64,000 nt of DNA from UBA10649 sp965227045 (GTDB lineage Bacteria; Actinomycetota; Actinomycetes; S36-B12): positions 2,852,001 to 2,916,000 of the forward strand of contig OZ245718.1 of NCBI GenBank assembly GCA_965227045.1, in the 5' to 3' direction. Both the position numbers and the translations under genes were made by a program. Below are positions 8,626 through 17,414 of this stretch, one piece after another. Under the pieces are notes generated by a model. It saw nothing but the letters and a program-made list of their open reading frames with translations. It was not told the DNA's origin and made no database searches. Positions within the stretch are counted from its first letter, which is position 1. Every line of letters starts with the position of its first letter.

Positions 8626-9294
8626 GTGAGCACGTTCCTGAACCCTGCCGGCCCCGAGCCGCCGATGGTCTACTGGATTCGTCGCGGGGCAATCGTTGTC
8701 GTCGTGCTGGCCCTGCTCATCTTCCTGTGGTGGCTCGTGGGATCGCTGCGCGGTGGCGGCGGCGGTGGCTCGCCGGCCGCGGATCCCAGTCCTGATTCCT
8801 CATCTCAGTCTGCGCAGAGCAGCGATGCCGCCTCTCCTGGCCCCGCGGCCAGCGAGCCCTCGTCCGACTCCTCGCAGACGACCGAGATCGTCGAGTGCCC
8901 CGATTCGGTCATAGAGGTGGAGGCGACCACCGATGCGTCCACGTATCCGGTCGGCTCCACCCCCAAGCTCACCCTGACGATCACGAACACCGGCTCGGTC
9001 GCGTGCAAGCGGGACGTCGGGCCGAAGGCGAACGAGCTGGAGATCACCTCGGGGGGCTACCACGTGTGGTCGAGCGACGACTGCAACGCGAGCAACAAGA
9101 GCAAGGTCGTCACGATGCAGCCGGACGAGCCGTTCGGATCAAGCATCACCTGGAACGGGCGACTGTCCCAGAAGGGCTGCCCGGCCGGCGAAGGCGGCGG
9201 CGACGCCGCGAAGGCCGGACGCTACGACCTTGAAGGCCGCAACGGCGAGGTCACCAGCGACTCCACCCCGTTCGCCCTGACGTCCAAGGGCTAA
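8626..9294 (+). CDS. Membrane-anchored extracytoplasmic protein of unknown function
   Basis: This 222-residue protein has a short cytoplasmic N-terminus and a strongly hydrophobic helix at about residues 18-42. A Gly-rich and then Ser/Pro/Ala/Asp-rich linker runs from about 45 to 85. The exported domain after it looks immunoglobulin-like, with a TYPVGSTPKLTLTITNTGSVAC-type strand pattern, and has four cysteines. It resembles the cell-surface beta-sandwich domains common in actinobacteria (DUF4232/BsuPI-like), but I cannot assign a family with confidence. GTG 8626 is chosen because the frame further upstream is antisense mutY sequence. It is divergent from mutY. Confidence 0.75.
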   Translation: MSTFLNPAGPEPPMVYWIRRGAIVVVVLALLIFLWWLVGSLRGGGGGGSPAADPSPDSSSQSAQSSDAASPGPAASEPSSDSSQTTEIVECPDSVIEVEATTDASTYPVGSTPKLTLTITNTGSVACKRDVGPKANELEITSGGYHVWSSDDCNASNKSKVVTMQPDEPFGSSITWNGRLSQKGCPAGEGGGDAAKAGRYDLEGRNGEVTSDSTPFALTSKG

Positions 9295-9305
9295 CCCGTT
9301 CCCGT

Positions 9306-9362
9306 CGACCTTGAGGTTGGCGTGGAAATTGCCCGGTGAAACCCGCGCCAACCTCAAGGTCG
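9306..9362. repeat. Intergenic inverted repeat with 17-bp perfect arms
   Basis: The arms at 9306-9322 (CGACCTTGAGGTTGGCG) and 9346-9362 are perfectly complementary around a 23-nt loop. The element sits between the convergent gene at 8626 and disA and fills most of the gap. It may act as a bidirectional terminator, although no T-run flanks it. Its sequence is unrelated to the GTGGGCAGTTGTCGGGG family. Confidence 0.85.
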
Positions 9363-9371
9363 GCGCGGGGG

Positions 9372-10460
9372 TTAGACGAAGCGGTCGAGGATGCTGGCCT
9401 CGGCGAGGCGGGAGACGCCGTCGCGCACCGATCGGGCCCGAGCCTCACCGACGCCCTCGACCTGCTGCAGGTCCTCGGTGCTGGCAGCCAGCAGCTTCTG
9501 CAGACCGCCGAAATGGTCGACGATCCGGTCGGTGATCACCTCGGGGAGTCGGGGCACTCGGCTCAGCAGCCGGAATCCGCGCGGAATGACCGCCTGCTCG
9601 AGGGCGTCGGCAGACTCGGTGAAGCCGAACGCGCCACCGACCTTCGTCAAGTCGATGAGGTCGACTTCAGTGAGCGTGTCGAGGTCGTCGAGCGCGGTAT
9701 CGACGCCCTTGCGGCGGCGATTGCGGTTGCCCACGAGGTAGTCCCTGACGAGCAGGACGCGGTCCTTGTCGACCCCGGAGACCAGGTCATTGAGCTGGAG
9801 GGTCAGCAGCCGGCCCTCGGTGCCGAGTTCGACCACGTAGTTGGCCACCTCGCGATGGATCCGCCGGACCATCTCCGTGCGCTGGGCGACGACGCACACG
9901 TCGCGCACCGTGACCAGGTTCTCCACCTCCATGGCGGACAGGGTCGTGCTGACCTCGTCGAGCCGTGACTTGTAGCGCTCGAGAGTTGCCAGCGCCTGGT
10001 TCGCGCGCGACAGGATCTCCGCCGAGTCCTCGAGCACGTGCCGGCGCCCGTCGACGTACAGCGCCACGGTGTTCATTGACTTGCTGACGCTGATGACCGG
10101 ATGACCCGTCTGCCGGGATACCCGATCCGCGGTGCGGTGGCGGGTGCCCGTCTCCTCGGTCGGCAGGGTGGGATCGGGCATCAGTTGCACGGCCGCCCAG
10201 GTGATCGTGTGCGCGGTGCCGTCGAGGATGATCGCGCCGTCCATCTTCGACAACTCGCGCAGGCGCGTGGCGGAGAACTCGACGTTGAGGGCGAAGCCGC
10301 CGTTCGCGACCTGCTCGACCGAGCGATCCAGGCCGAGCACGATCAGCGCGCCGGTGCGGCCGCGCAGGATGCGCTCGAGGCCGTCGCGAAGAGCGGTGCC
10401 TGGGGCGACCATTGCCAGCACCTCGCGAATGCGGACGTCGGACGCGGACTCGGTGCTCAC
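9372..10460 (-). CDS. disA: Diadenylate cyclase DisA (DNA integrity scanning protein)
   Basis: This 362-residue protein condenses two ATP to c-di-AMP and scans DNA for branched structures. The N-terminal DAC domain carries DGA at 74-76 and GTRHR at 105-109, the two motifs that bind and condense ATP. A helical spine follows, and the C-terminus has a helix-hairpin-helix DNA-binding domain with VEGVGEARARSV. It starts at GTG 10460, overlapping the radA stop by 4 nt in a GTGA motif, so its translation is probably coupled to radA. Pairing with radA is conserved in several phyla and fits DNA-damage-linked c-di-AMP control. Confidence 0.97.
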   Translation of the reverse strand: MSTESASDVRIREVLAMVAPGTALRDGLERILRGRTGALIVLGLDRSVEQVANGGFALNVEFSATRLRELSKMDGAIILDGTAHTITWAAVQLMPDPTLPTEETGTRHRTADRVSRQTGHPVISVSKSMNTVALYVDGRRHVLEDSAEILSRANQALATLERYKSRLDEVSTTLSAMEVENLVTVRDVCVVAQRTEMVRRIHREVANYVVELGTEGRLLTLQLNDLVSGVDKDRVLLVRDYLVGNRNRRRKGVDTALDDLDTLTEVDLIDLTKVGGAFGFTESADALEQAVIPRGFRLLSRVPRLPEVITDRIVDHFGGLQKLLAASTEDLQQVEGVGEARARSVRDGVSRLAEASILDRFV

Positions 10461-11839
10461 TTCGCCGACAGTCTCTGCGCCGTGGCTATCGCCTCGTGGA
10501 TGGAGCCGACCTCGTGGATCCGCATGCCGGCAGGCGGCCCGCCCGCGGGAGCGCGGGCGCGCAGCGCGCGCTCGGGGACGATCGCTTCGGTGAAGCCCAG
10601 GCGGTGCGCCTCAAGCAGGCGCCGGTCAAGCGAGCCGATGGGGCGCACGTCGCCCGCGAGCCCGAGCTCCCCGAACGCGACGAGACCGGCAGGCAGTGCG
10701 CGATCGGCCGCACTGCTGGCGATTGCCAGAGCGACGGCCATGTCGGTGGCGGGCTCGGCGAGCCGGACGCCGCCTACCGTTGCGACGAAGCAGTCGGCGG
10801 TCGCGAGCTTGACTCCAGCACGACGCTCCAGGATGCCGAGCATCATCGCGATGCGCGAGGAGTCCAGTCCGCTCGTGACGCGCCGAGGCTGCGGGGAGGT
10901 CGTTGGGGCGATCAGTGCCTGGACCTCGGCGACCAGTGGTCGGCGGCCCTCGATCGTCACGGTGACGCACGTGCCCGGTGCGGGATTTCGGCGGTCGCCG
11001 AGGAAGAGTCCGCTCGGGTCGGCCAGGCCGATGATGCCGTCGTCGACCAGTTCGAAGCAGCCGATCTCGTCGGCGGGGCCGTACCGGTTCTTGACGGCGC
11101 GCACGAGGCGCAGCGGGCCCTGGCGATCACCCTCGAAATGCAGGACCACGTCGACGAGGTGCTCGAGCGCGCGCGGTCCGGCGACGGAGCCGTCCTTGGT
11201 CACGTGGCCGACGAGGACGACGACAATGTCGCGCGACTTCGCGAGCGCGATGAGGGACGCGGCAACCTCCTTGACCTGCGTGACCCCGCCCGCGGCACCG
11301 TCGACCTCGGCGCTGCTGATCGTCTGCACCGAGTCGAGGATGAGCAGCGTCGGCGCTGTGGCGTCGACTTGGCCGAGGACGCTGCCGAGGTCGGTCTCGG
11401 CGCACAGGTACAGCTCGTCGGCGATCGCCTCGATGCGCTCGGCACGCAGGCGCACCTGCGCCGCAGACTCCTCGCCGGTGACGTACAGCGCGCGACGACC
11501 CGCACGCGCCCAGGTCGCCGCGGTGTCGAGCAGCAGGGTGGACTTGCCTACGCCGGGCTCACCGGCGAGGAGCAGCACGGCACCGGGAACGAACCCGCCG
11601 CCGAGCACACGGTCGAGTTCAGGCGTGCCTGTCGGGATGGCATGCGCGGCCGCGATGTCGACACTGCCGATCGGCAGCGCCGGGCTTCGGCTCGCAACTA
11701 CTGCGGTCGTCCGGGCGCGGACCGCGCCCACCTCCTCGACGGTGCCCCAGGCCTGGCACTCGCCGCACCGGCCGACCCACTTCGCGGTCGTCCAGCCGCA
11801 GTCCGTGCAGCGGTAGGGAGCGACTTGAACCTTCGCCAT
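10457..11839 (-). CDS. radA: DNA repair protein RadA (Sms)
   Basis: This 460-residue RecA-like ATPase takes part in branch migration and recombination intermediate processing. It has an N-terminal zinc finger (Cys11, Cys14, Cys25, Cys28) and Walker A GEPGVGKST at 93-101. The RadA-specific KNRYG motif is at 250-254 (KNRFG in many homologues). The C-terminal Lon-protease-like domain is present. ATG 11839 is chosen because it starts the family's zinc-finger region. The longer open frame upstream runs through the antisense of another gene. It lies 2 nt after the Cys-rich gene and overlaps disA. Confidence 0.96.
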   Translation of the reverse strand: MAKVQVAPYRCTDCGWTTAKWVGRCGECQAWGTVEEVGAVRARTTAVVASRSPALPIGSVDIAAAHAIPTGTPELDRVLGGGFVPGAVLLLAGEPGVGKSTLLLDTAATWARAGRRALYVTGEESAAQVRLRAERIEAIADELYLCAETDLGSVLGQVDATAPTLLILDSVQTISSAEVDGAAGGVTQVKEVAASLIALAKSRDIVVVLVGHVTKDGSVAGPRALEHLVDVVLHFEGDRQGPLRLVRAVKNRYGPADEIGCFELVDDGIIGLADPSGLFLGDRRNPAPGTCVTVTIEGRRPLVAEVQALIAPTTSPQPRRVTSGLDSSRIAMMLGILERRAGVKLATADCFVATVGGVRLAEPATDMAVALAIASSAADRALPAGLVAFGELGLAGDVRPIGSLDRRLLEAHRLGFTEAIVPERALRARAPAGGPPAGMRIHEVGSIHEAIATAQRLSAK

Positions 11840-11841
11840 CG

Positions 11842-12606
11842 CTATCTCGGGTCGGCGGGGTGCGGCGTGAGGCCGAGGTCGAATCGCTTCTGCTGCAGCA
11901 GGAGGTCGCGTGCGCGACACAGGCGGGCGAGCTCGTCGTATGCCGGCTGGCCGATGAGCGCGACGATCTCGTCGGCGTTCGACACGAAGACGGGCTCGGT
12001 GCCGATGTGCGCCTCGGTGTTGGCGGTGCAGTACCACTGGAAGTCGTGGCCGCCCGCTCCCCAGTCGCGGCGCTCGTACTCGGCGAGGACAACCACAGTC
12101 TTCTCGGTGCCGTCCTCGTACGAGCGGGTGTCGTACGAGCGGCGGAGCGGCAGCTGCCAGCAGACCTCGGGCTTGGTCTCGATGTAGGAGACTCCTTCGG
12201 CGGCGGCGAGATGGTGCAGAGCGCAGCCGTAGCCGCCCTCGAAGGTCTCCTCGTTGTGGAAGATGCAGGCACCACCGGTGACCCTGGTCTTCTCCGAGCC
12301 GTCCTCCTCGACAACCCAGCCCTTCTTGTGGCCGATCTTGTAGTGCTGCCAGGTCTCGGGCGTGAGCTTCTCGACCCACTTCGCGACGCGCTTGCGGTCC
12401 TTCTTCTCCGAGAAGTGCGCACCGTGGACGCAGCAGCCCGCGTCGGGACGGCTCGCGTCGATGCCCGCGCACCCGCGCCCGAAGATGCACGTCCAGCGTG
12501 AGGTCAGCCAGGTGAGGTCAGCCTTGATGAGGTTCGTGGCATCCGCGGGATCGACGAACTCGACCCACTGGCGCGGGAAGTCGAGTGGCACCTCAGGCAT
12601 GGCCAC
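11842..12606 (-). CDS. Conserved cysteine-rich hypothetical protein upstream of radA
   Basis: This soluble protein of about 254 residues has no recognisable enzyme motif. Its first half is rich in Cys and His: CIFGRGCAG, a GCCVHGAHF segment, then GGACIFHN, GCALHH and EVCWQLP. The spacing suggests a metal-binding fold of the YkgJ/DUF3109 cysteine-cluster kind, but that assignment is tentative. Aromatic-rich segments follow. It starts at GTG 12606 or ATG 12600. It ends 2 nt before the radA start, so Cys-rich protein, radA and disA look like one operon with a likely link to DNA repair or c-di-AMP. A 45-nt gap separates it from divergent ppx. Confidence 0.75.
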   Translation of the reverse strand: MAMPEVPLDFPRQWVEFVDPADATNLIKADLTWLTSRWTCIFGRGCAGIDASRPDAGCCVHGAHFSEKKDRKRVAKWVEKLTPETWQHYKIGHKKGWVVEEDGSEKTRVTGGACIFHNEETFEGGYGCALHHLAAAEGVSYIETKPEVCWQLPLRRSYDTRSYEDGTEKTVVVLAEYERRDWGAGGHDFQWYCTANTEAHIGTEPVFVSNADEIVALIGQPAYDELARLCRARDLLLQQKRFDLGLTPHPADPR

Positions 12607-12651
12607 ACCCTACGTGGTCGCGGTGACGCGACAACGCGGTAGTTTCGTGGG

Positions 12652-13581
12652 GTGCGCCTTGGAGTTCTCGACCTCGGATCCAACACCGTCCATCTCCTCC
12701 TGGTCGATGCGCATTACGGCGCGGCTCCCATTCCGGCGTCGAAGCTGAACATGCCGCTTCGTCTCTCCGAGCACCTCAACGCCGACGGAGCCGTCGACGA
12801 CTCGGCCGTCGAGCAGCTGGTGGACTTCGTGACCCGCGGCATGAAGCTCGCGGAAGACAAGGGCGCCACCGAGATCATGGCCTTTGCGACGTCTGCCATC
12901 CGCGAGGCGAGCAACGGCGAGCAGGTGCTCAAGACGGTGCACGCCGAGACTGGCCTTGAGATCGAGGTCCTGTCGGGTGAGGACGAGGCGCGGATGACCT
13001 TCCTCGCGGTCCGTCGCTGGTTCGGCTGGTCGAGTGGCCGGATCCTCGGGCTGGACATCGGCGGCGGCTCGCTTGAACTGGCCTCGGGAACCGACGAGGA
13101 ACCCGACGTTGCGTTGTCGGTGCCCCTGGGCGCCGGGCGGCTGACCCGTGACTACCTGCAGGGGGACCCGCCCAGCCCGGAGTCGGTGCGCGAGGCGCGT
13201 CGGTATGCCCGCGCGTCGATCGCCGAGGTCGCCGGACGGCTGCGGCGGATGGGCGAGCCGCGGCTGGCCGTCGCGACGTCGAAGACTTTGAAGCAGCTGG
13301 CCCGCATCGCGGGTGCCGCGCCGTCAAGCGAGGGCGATCACGTGCGCCGCGTCCTTCGGCTGGAGGACCTGCACGAGATCGTGCCGCGTCTGGCATCGAT
13401 GACCGCGACGCAGCGCAGCAAGATCCCCGGTGTCTCCGAGGGTCGGTCGCAGCAGATGGTGGCCGGGGCGGTCGTCGCCGAGGCGGCGATGGAACTGCTC
13501 GACATCGACGAACTCGTCATCTGCCCGTGGGCCCTTCGAGAGGGCATCATCCTGCGACGACTGGACGGACTCCTGCGATGA
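12652..13581 (+). CDS. ppx: Ppx/GppA family exopolyphosphatase
   Basis: This 309-residue member of the ASKHA fold hydrolyses inorganic polyphosphate or pppGpp. Visible signatures are the N-terminal phosphate-1 loop LDLGSNTVHLL, the ATSAIREASNG segment near residue 82, and the phosphate-2 loop LDIGGGSLEL near 139. It is the short, two-subdomain form without the C-terminal HD domain of E. coli Ppx, like mycobacterial Ppx1. It starts at GTG 12652 and overlaps ctpE by 4 nt (ATGA). The ppx-isomerase-proC-HTH-bS22 order is shared in outline with mycobacteria. Confidence 0.92.
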   Translation: MRLGVLDLGSNTVHLLLVDAHYGAAPIPASKLNMPLRLSEHLNADGAVDDSAVEQLVDFVTRGMKLAEDKGATEIMAFATSAIREASNGEQVLKTVHAETGLEIEVLSGEDEARMTFLAVRRWFGWSSGRILGLDIGGGSLELASGTDEEPDVALSVPLGAGRLTRDYLQGDPPSPESVREARRYARASIAEVAGRLRRMGEPRLAVATSKTLKQLARIAGAAPSSEGDHVRRVLRLEDLHEIVPRLASMTATQRSKIPGVSEGRSQQMVAGAVVAEAAMELLDIDELVICPWALREGIILRRLDGLLR

Positions 13582-15944
13582 GCCAAGCGCCCTCGGTCAC
13601 CCGCGACATGACCGACCCGGTGGTCGGGCTGACCCAGGCCGAGGTGGCCGAGCGCATCGCGCGCGGCCAGACGAACGTCGCGCCCAACGCACGCAGCAGA
13701 AGCCTTGGCGACATCGTCAGGGCGAACACGTTCACCTGGTTCAACGGGCTCATCGGAACCCTGTGGGTGATGATGCTGCTCGTCGCGCCGATCCAGGACT
13801 CGTTGTTCGGCTTCGTCATCGTCGCGAACACTGGCATCGGCATCATCCAGGAGTGGCGCGCGTCGCGAACCCTCGCCAAGCTCGCCGTGATCGGCGAGGC
13901 GAAGCCGGTTGTCCGTCGCGATGGCGTCGACGTCGAGGTCAGCCCCGGAGACGTAGTCATCGACGACATGATCGTGCTGCGCACCGGCGACCAGCTCGTC
14001 GTCGACGGAGTGATCGTCCGCGCCGACGGACTGGAGATCGACGAGAGCCTGCTGACGGGCGAGGCAGATCCCGTCAACAAGGCCGACGGCGAGGGCGGGA
14101 TGTCGGGCTCGTTCGTCGTGGCGGGGTCGGGGCTGTATCAGGCAACGCGCGTAGGCAAGGACTCGTTCGCCGCCGGGCTCACCGAGCAGGCGAAGAAGTT
14201 TCACCTCACCAACTCCGAACTGCGCGACGCCATCAACTCCTTCATCCGCGTCGTGTCCTTCCTGCTGATCCCGGTAGGACTGCTGCTCCTGTGGTCGCAG
14301 CTAGTGCGCGCGGACCTGCCGTTCAACGAGGCAATGCGCGGCACGATCGCCGGCATCGTGACGATGGTTCCCGAGGGGCTGGTGCTGCTGACCAGCATCG
14401 CGATGGCGATCTCGGTCATCCGGCTGGCGCGCAAGAGGGTGCTCGTGCAGGACATGCCCGCGGTCGAGGTGCTGGCCAGGGTCGACACGATCTGTGTGGA
14501 CAAGACCGGGACGCTGACAGCGCCCGGGATGCAGGTGCGTGACGTTGTCACGATCGGCACACCTGCTGCGCTTGGTGACACTGACGATCTTGGCCGGATC
14601 CTCGGCGCGATGGGCGCCAGTGAGTCCAATCCCAATCCCACCCTCGAGGCAATCGCGGCGACCTACCCGTCGCCGAACTGGACGGTCACCGGCTCCGTGC
14701 CGTTCTCCAGTGCACGCAAGTGGTCGGCGGCGACGTTCGACGGGCATGGCACGTGGCTGCTCGGTGCGCCGGAGATGCTGATCGCCGACGGAGATGCGGT
14801 TCGCGCCACAGCGGAGGAGCTGGCCGGTGACGGTGCGCGCGTGCTCCTGCTCGCCACGACACAGTCGACGCCGAGCGCAGACGACGGGCCTGGCACAGTC
14901 GAGCCCATCGCGCTGGTGGTCATCAACCAGCAGCTCCGCCCGGACGCCGCGGAGACGGTGGCGTACTTCCTCGAGCAGGGCGTCACGGTTAAGGTCATCT
15001 CGGGCGACAACGCGACCACGGTGGGCGCGATCGCCCAGCTGGCCGGGGTCCCCGGTGCGGAGCATCCGGTCGATGCGCGCGGGCTGCCAACGGACCCGGC
15101 GGAGCTTGCCGAGGTCGTCATGGCCTCGAACGTCTTCGGACGCGTCACCCCCGCGCAGAAGCAGGAGATGGTCGACGCACTGCACTTGAAGAACTCGACG
15201 GTGGCGATGACCGGTGACGGCGTCAACGACGTGCTGGCTCTCAAGAATGCCGACCTGGGCATCGCGATGGGCTCGGGCGCGGGAGCGACCCGCGCGGTCG
15301 CCCAGCTCGTCCTGCTCGACAACAAGTGGTCGGTCATGCCGAGCGTTGTCGCGGAGGGGCGCCGGGTGCTCGGCAACATCGAGCGCGTCGCGGACGTCTT
15401 CCTCACGAAGTCCTTCTACGCGATGATCATCTCGATCATGGTCGGCATCACGGCCATCACCTTCCCGTTCCTGCCCCGCCACCTGTCGCTCATCAGCGCA
15501 CTGACCATCGGCATCCCCGGCTTCTTCCTGGCGCTCATGCCGAACACCGAGCGCTTCCGTCCCGGGTTTCTTCGACGCGTGCTGCTGTTCGCCGCTCCGT
15601 CCGGCGTGATCGCGGCCGCGGCCGCCCTCCTCAGCTTCCAGCTCGCGCAGAGCGCGGGCGAGACGCTGCTCAATGCGCAGTGCGCGGCGACCACGACATT
15701 GTTCATCGTGACGATGGCGGTGCTGCTGCAGTCCGCGCGGCCCCTGAACTACATCCGCGTCGGGATCGTCGTGCTGATGATCGTCATGTACCTCGGGGTC
15801 CTGTTCATTCCGTTCTTCTCCAACTTCTTCGCGCTGTCGCTCGGTCCGGAGAAGTACGCCGTGATCTCCATAGTCATCGGCCTCGTCGGTGCCGCGCTGG
15901 TGTGGGTGGCCACGCTCGTAACCGATCGCTGGCGCCGGGCGTGA
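13578..15944 (+). CDS. ctpE: P-type cation ATPase, CtpE-like (probable Ca2+ transporter)
   Basis: This 788-residue P-type ATPase sits in the cytoplasmic membrane. It has the actuator motif DESLLTGEADP near residue 155, phosphorylation motif DKTGT with Asp308, and hinge segment MTGDGVNDVLALKNADLGIAMGSG-type near 545. About eight to ten membrane helices flank these domains. The M4 segment with MVPEGLVLLTSIA is as in the mycobacterial Ca2+-uptake ATPase CtpE, which it resembles along most of its length, so calcium import is the likely role. No heavy-metal-binding N-terminal domain or CPx motif is present. ATG 13578 overlaps the ppx stop. Confidence 0.88.
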   Translation: MSQAPSVTRDMTDPVVGLTQAEVAERIARGQTNVAPNARSRSLGDIVRANTFTWFNGLIGTLWVMMLLVAPIQDSLFGFVIVANTGIGIIQEWRASRTLAKLAVIGEAKPVVRRDGVDVEVSPGDVVIDDMIVLRTGDQLVVDGVIVRADGLEIDESLLTGEADPVNKADGEGGMSGSFVVAGSGLYQATRVGKDSFAAGLTEQAKKFHLTNSELRDAINSFIRVVSFLLIPVGLLLLWSQLVRADLPFNEAMRGTIAGIVTMVPEGLVLLTSIAMAISVIRLARKRVLVQDMPAVEVLARVDTICVDKTGTLTAPGMQVRDVVTIGTPAALGDTDDLGRILGAMGASESNPNPTLEAIAATYPSPNWTVTGSVPFSSARKWSAATFDGHGTWLLGAPEMLIADGDAVRATAEELAGDGARVLLLATTQSTPSADDGPGTVEPIALVVINQQLRPDAAETVAYFLEQGVTVKVISGDNATTVGAIAQLAGVPGAEHPVDARGLPTDPAELAEVVMASNVFGRVTPAQKQEMVDALHLKNSTVAMTGDGVNDVLALKNADLGIAMGSGAGATRAVAQLVLLDNKWSVMPSVVAEGRRVLGNIERVADVFLTKSFYAMIISIMVGITAITFPFLPRHLSLISALTIGIPGFFLALMPNTERFRPGFLRRVLLFAAPSGVIAAAAALLSFQLAQSAGETLLNAQCAATTTLFIVTMAVLLQSARPLNYIRVGIVVLMIVMYLGVLFIPFFSNFFALSLGPEKYAVISIVIGLVGAALVWVATLVTDRWRRA

Positions 15945-16732
15945 GTTCCGTGCCGCGGGTGGGGCTGTCCACCTCGTCGGTCTATCCGGAGACGACCGCG
16001 GGTGCGTTCGAGCTCGCGGCTGCTCTGGGCTACGACGGTATCGAGGTCATGGTCGGCACGGACTCCATGAGCCAGGACTCCGAGGCGCTGAAGCTGCTGG
16101 TGGACCACTACGGCGTACCGGTCCTGTCGATCCACGCCCCGTGCCTGCTCATCACGCAGCGCGTGTGGGGTACCGAGCCGTGGGGCAAGCTGCAGCGGGC
16201 ACAGGAGGCCGCCGAGCGACTCGGTGCCGACACCGTCGTCGTTCACCCGCCGTTCCGCTGGCAGCGCGAGTACGCGCGGGAGTTCGTGAGCGGGCTTGAG
16301 CGAATGCGCTCGGAGACCGACGTGAAGTTCGCGGTGGAGAACATGTTCCCGTGGCGGGCCGGCCCGACGTCGATTGCCGCGTACCTGCCTGACTGGGACG
16401 TGCGCAACGACGACTATCCGCATACGACGTTGGACCTGTCGCACACCGCCGTGTCGCGCACTGATGCGGTCGAGATGGCGCAGGACCTCGGGGACCGGCT
16501 CGCTCACCTGCATCTCGCCGACGGTACGGACTCGGCTCGCGACGAGCACCTCATTCCCGGTCGCGGCGACCAGCCGGTCGCCGAGGTGCTCGGCGCGCTT
16601 GCTGCGGGAGGCTTCTCCGGCTCCGTGATCGTGGAGGTGAGCACCCGGAAGGCGGCGGATCGGGCCGCTCGCGAGAGTGATCTCGCCGAGGCGCTGGCGT
16701 TCGCGCGCCAGCATCTGGCGACGCCCGCATAG
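15941..16732 (+). CDS. Sugar phosphate isomerase/epimerase-like TIM-barrel protein
   Basis: This 263-residue protein has the xylose-isomerase-like (AP endonuclease 2 superfamily) barrel. Metal-ligand positions expected for the fold are visible: Glu in GIEVMVG near residue 35, His in LSIHAP and VVVHPP, Glu in FAVENM near 134, and HLHLAD and GRGDQP toward the end. The substrate cannot be read from the sequence. It starts at GTG 15941, overlapping the ctpE stop by 4 nt. A homologue sits between ppx and proC in mycobacteria (the Rv0498 position), so the location is conserved. Confidence 0.85.
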   Translation: MSSVPRVGLSTSSVYPETTAGAFELAAALGYDGIEVMVGTDSMSQDSEALKLLVDHYGVPVLSIHAPCLLITQRVWGTEPWGKLQRAQEAAERLGADTVVVHPPFRWQREYAREFVSGLERMRSETDVKFAVENMFPWRAGPTSIAAYLPDWDVRNDDYPHTTLDLSHTAVSRTDAVEMAQDLGDRLAHLHLADGTDSARDEHLIPGRGDQPVAEVLGALAAGGFSGSVIVEVSTRKAADRAARESDLAEALAFARQHLATPA

Positions 16733-16735
16733 GCT

Positions 16736-17386
16736 GTGGGCGTGCCTGGCGATCCGCGAAATATCAACCCGCAGGATGCCGCGAGCGCCGTCCTCCAGGC
16801 CGCTCGCCTGGCCTTCGCGTCGCGCGGATACGCGCAGACCACCATGAAATCCGTCGCTGCTGCGGCCGGAGTCGCACCCGGCGTGGTGAAGTCGCTCTAC
16901 GACAACAAGGAGCGGCTGTTCGCCGCGGCGATGCGTCTTCCCTTCGATCCCTCGCAGGCGGTACCCGAGTTGATCGCCCCCGGGCTCGACGGTCTCGGCG
17001 AGCGACTTGTGCGGATGACGCTCTCGCTGATGGGAGATGAGAACGTCAGGCGCGACCTGACGCGACTGATCAAGTCGGACCAGGCGGCGGCCATGTCGGT
17101 GAACGCCGGCATGCCCGCCGATGATTCTGCGTTGGCGCAGTTGCGGTTCTTGTCGGAGTACGTCCAGAGCACGATCGTCGATCGGGTTGTCGCGGCACTG
17201 GGAATCCCCGATGCCCGCCTGCGCGTGACGCTGATCTCGTCGTATCTCGTCGGCGTCTCGACGACCAGGTACCTGCTGCGGATAGAGCCGCTCGCCTCGG
17301 CTTCGGATGACGACGTGGTCGCCCTCGTTGGACCGTCGATCCAGGCGCTGCTCGATCCGACGCGAAAGCCCGGCCAGCCGTCGTGA
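16736..17386 (+). CDS. TetR family transcriptional regulator
   Basis: This protein of about 216 residues has an N-terminal TetR helix-turn-helix at about residues 14-62 (AFASRGYAQTTMKSVAAAAGV, then VVKSLYDNKERLF). A helical ligand-binding domain follows. Targets and inducer cannot be read from the sequence. The start is GTG 16736 or GTG 16742. It follows the isomerase gene after 3 nt and precedes proC by 28 nt in the same direction, so it could be in the same transcript and regulate it. Confidence 0.88.
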   Translation: MGVPGDPRNINPQDAASAVLQAARLAFASRGYAQTTMKSVAAAAGVAPGVVKSLYDNKERLFAAAMRLPFDPSQAVPELIAPGLDGLGERLVRMTLSLMGDENVRRDLTRLIKSDQAAAMSVNAGMPADDSALAQLRFLSEYVQSTIVDRVVAALGIPDARLRVTLISSYLVGVSTTRYLLRIEPLASASDDDVVALVGPSIQALLDPTRKPGQPS

Positions 17387-17414
17387 TCTGGGTCGTCTCC
17401 CGTACGGTCCAGCT

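Noticed and set aside
10101..11816. 571-codon plus-strand open frame opposite disA and radA
   Set aside because: Composition is Ser/Arg-rich with no recognisable domain; it is the shadow of radA/disA codons.
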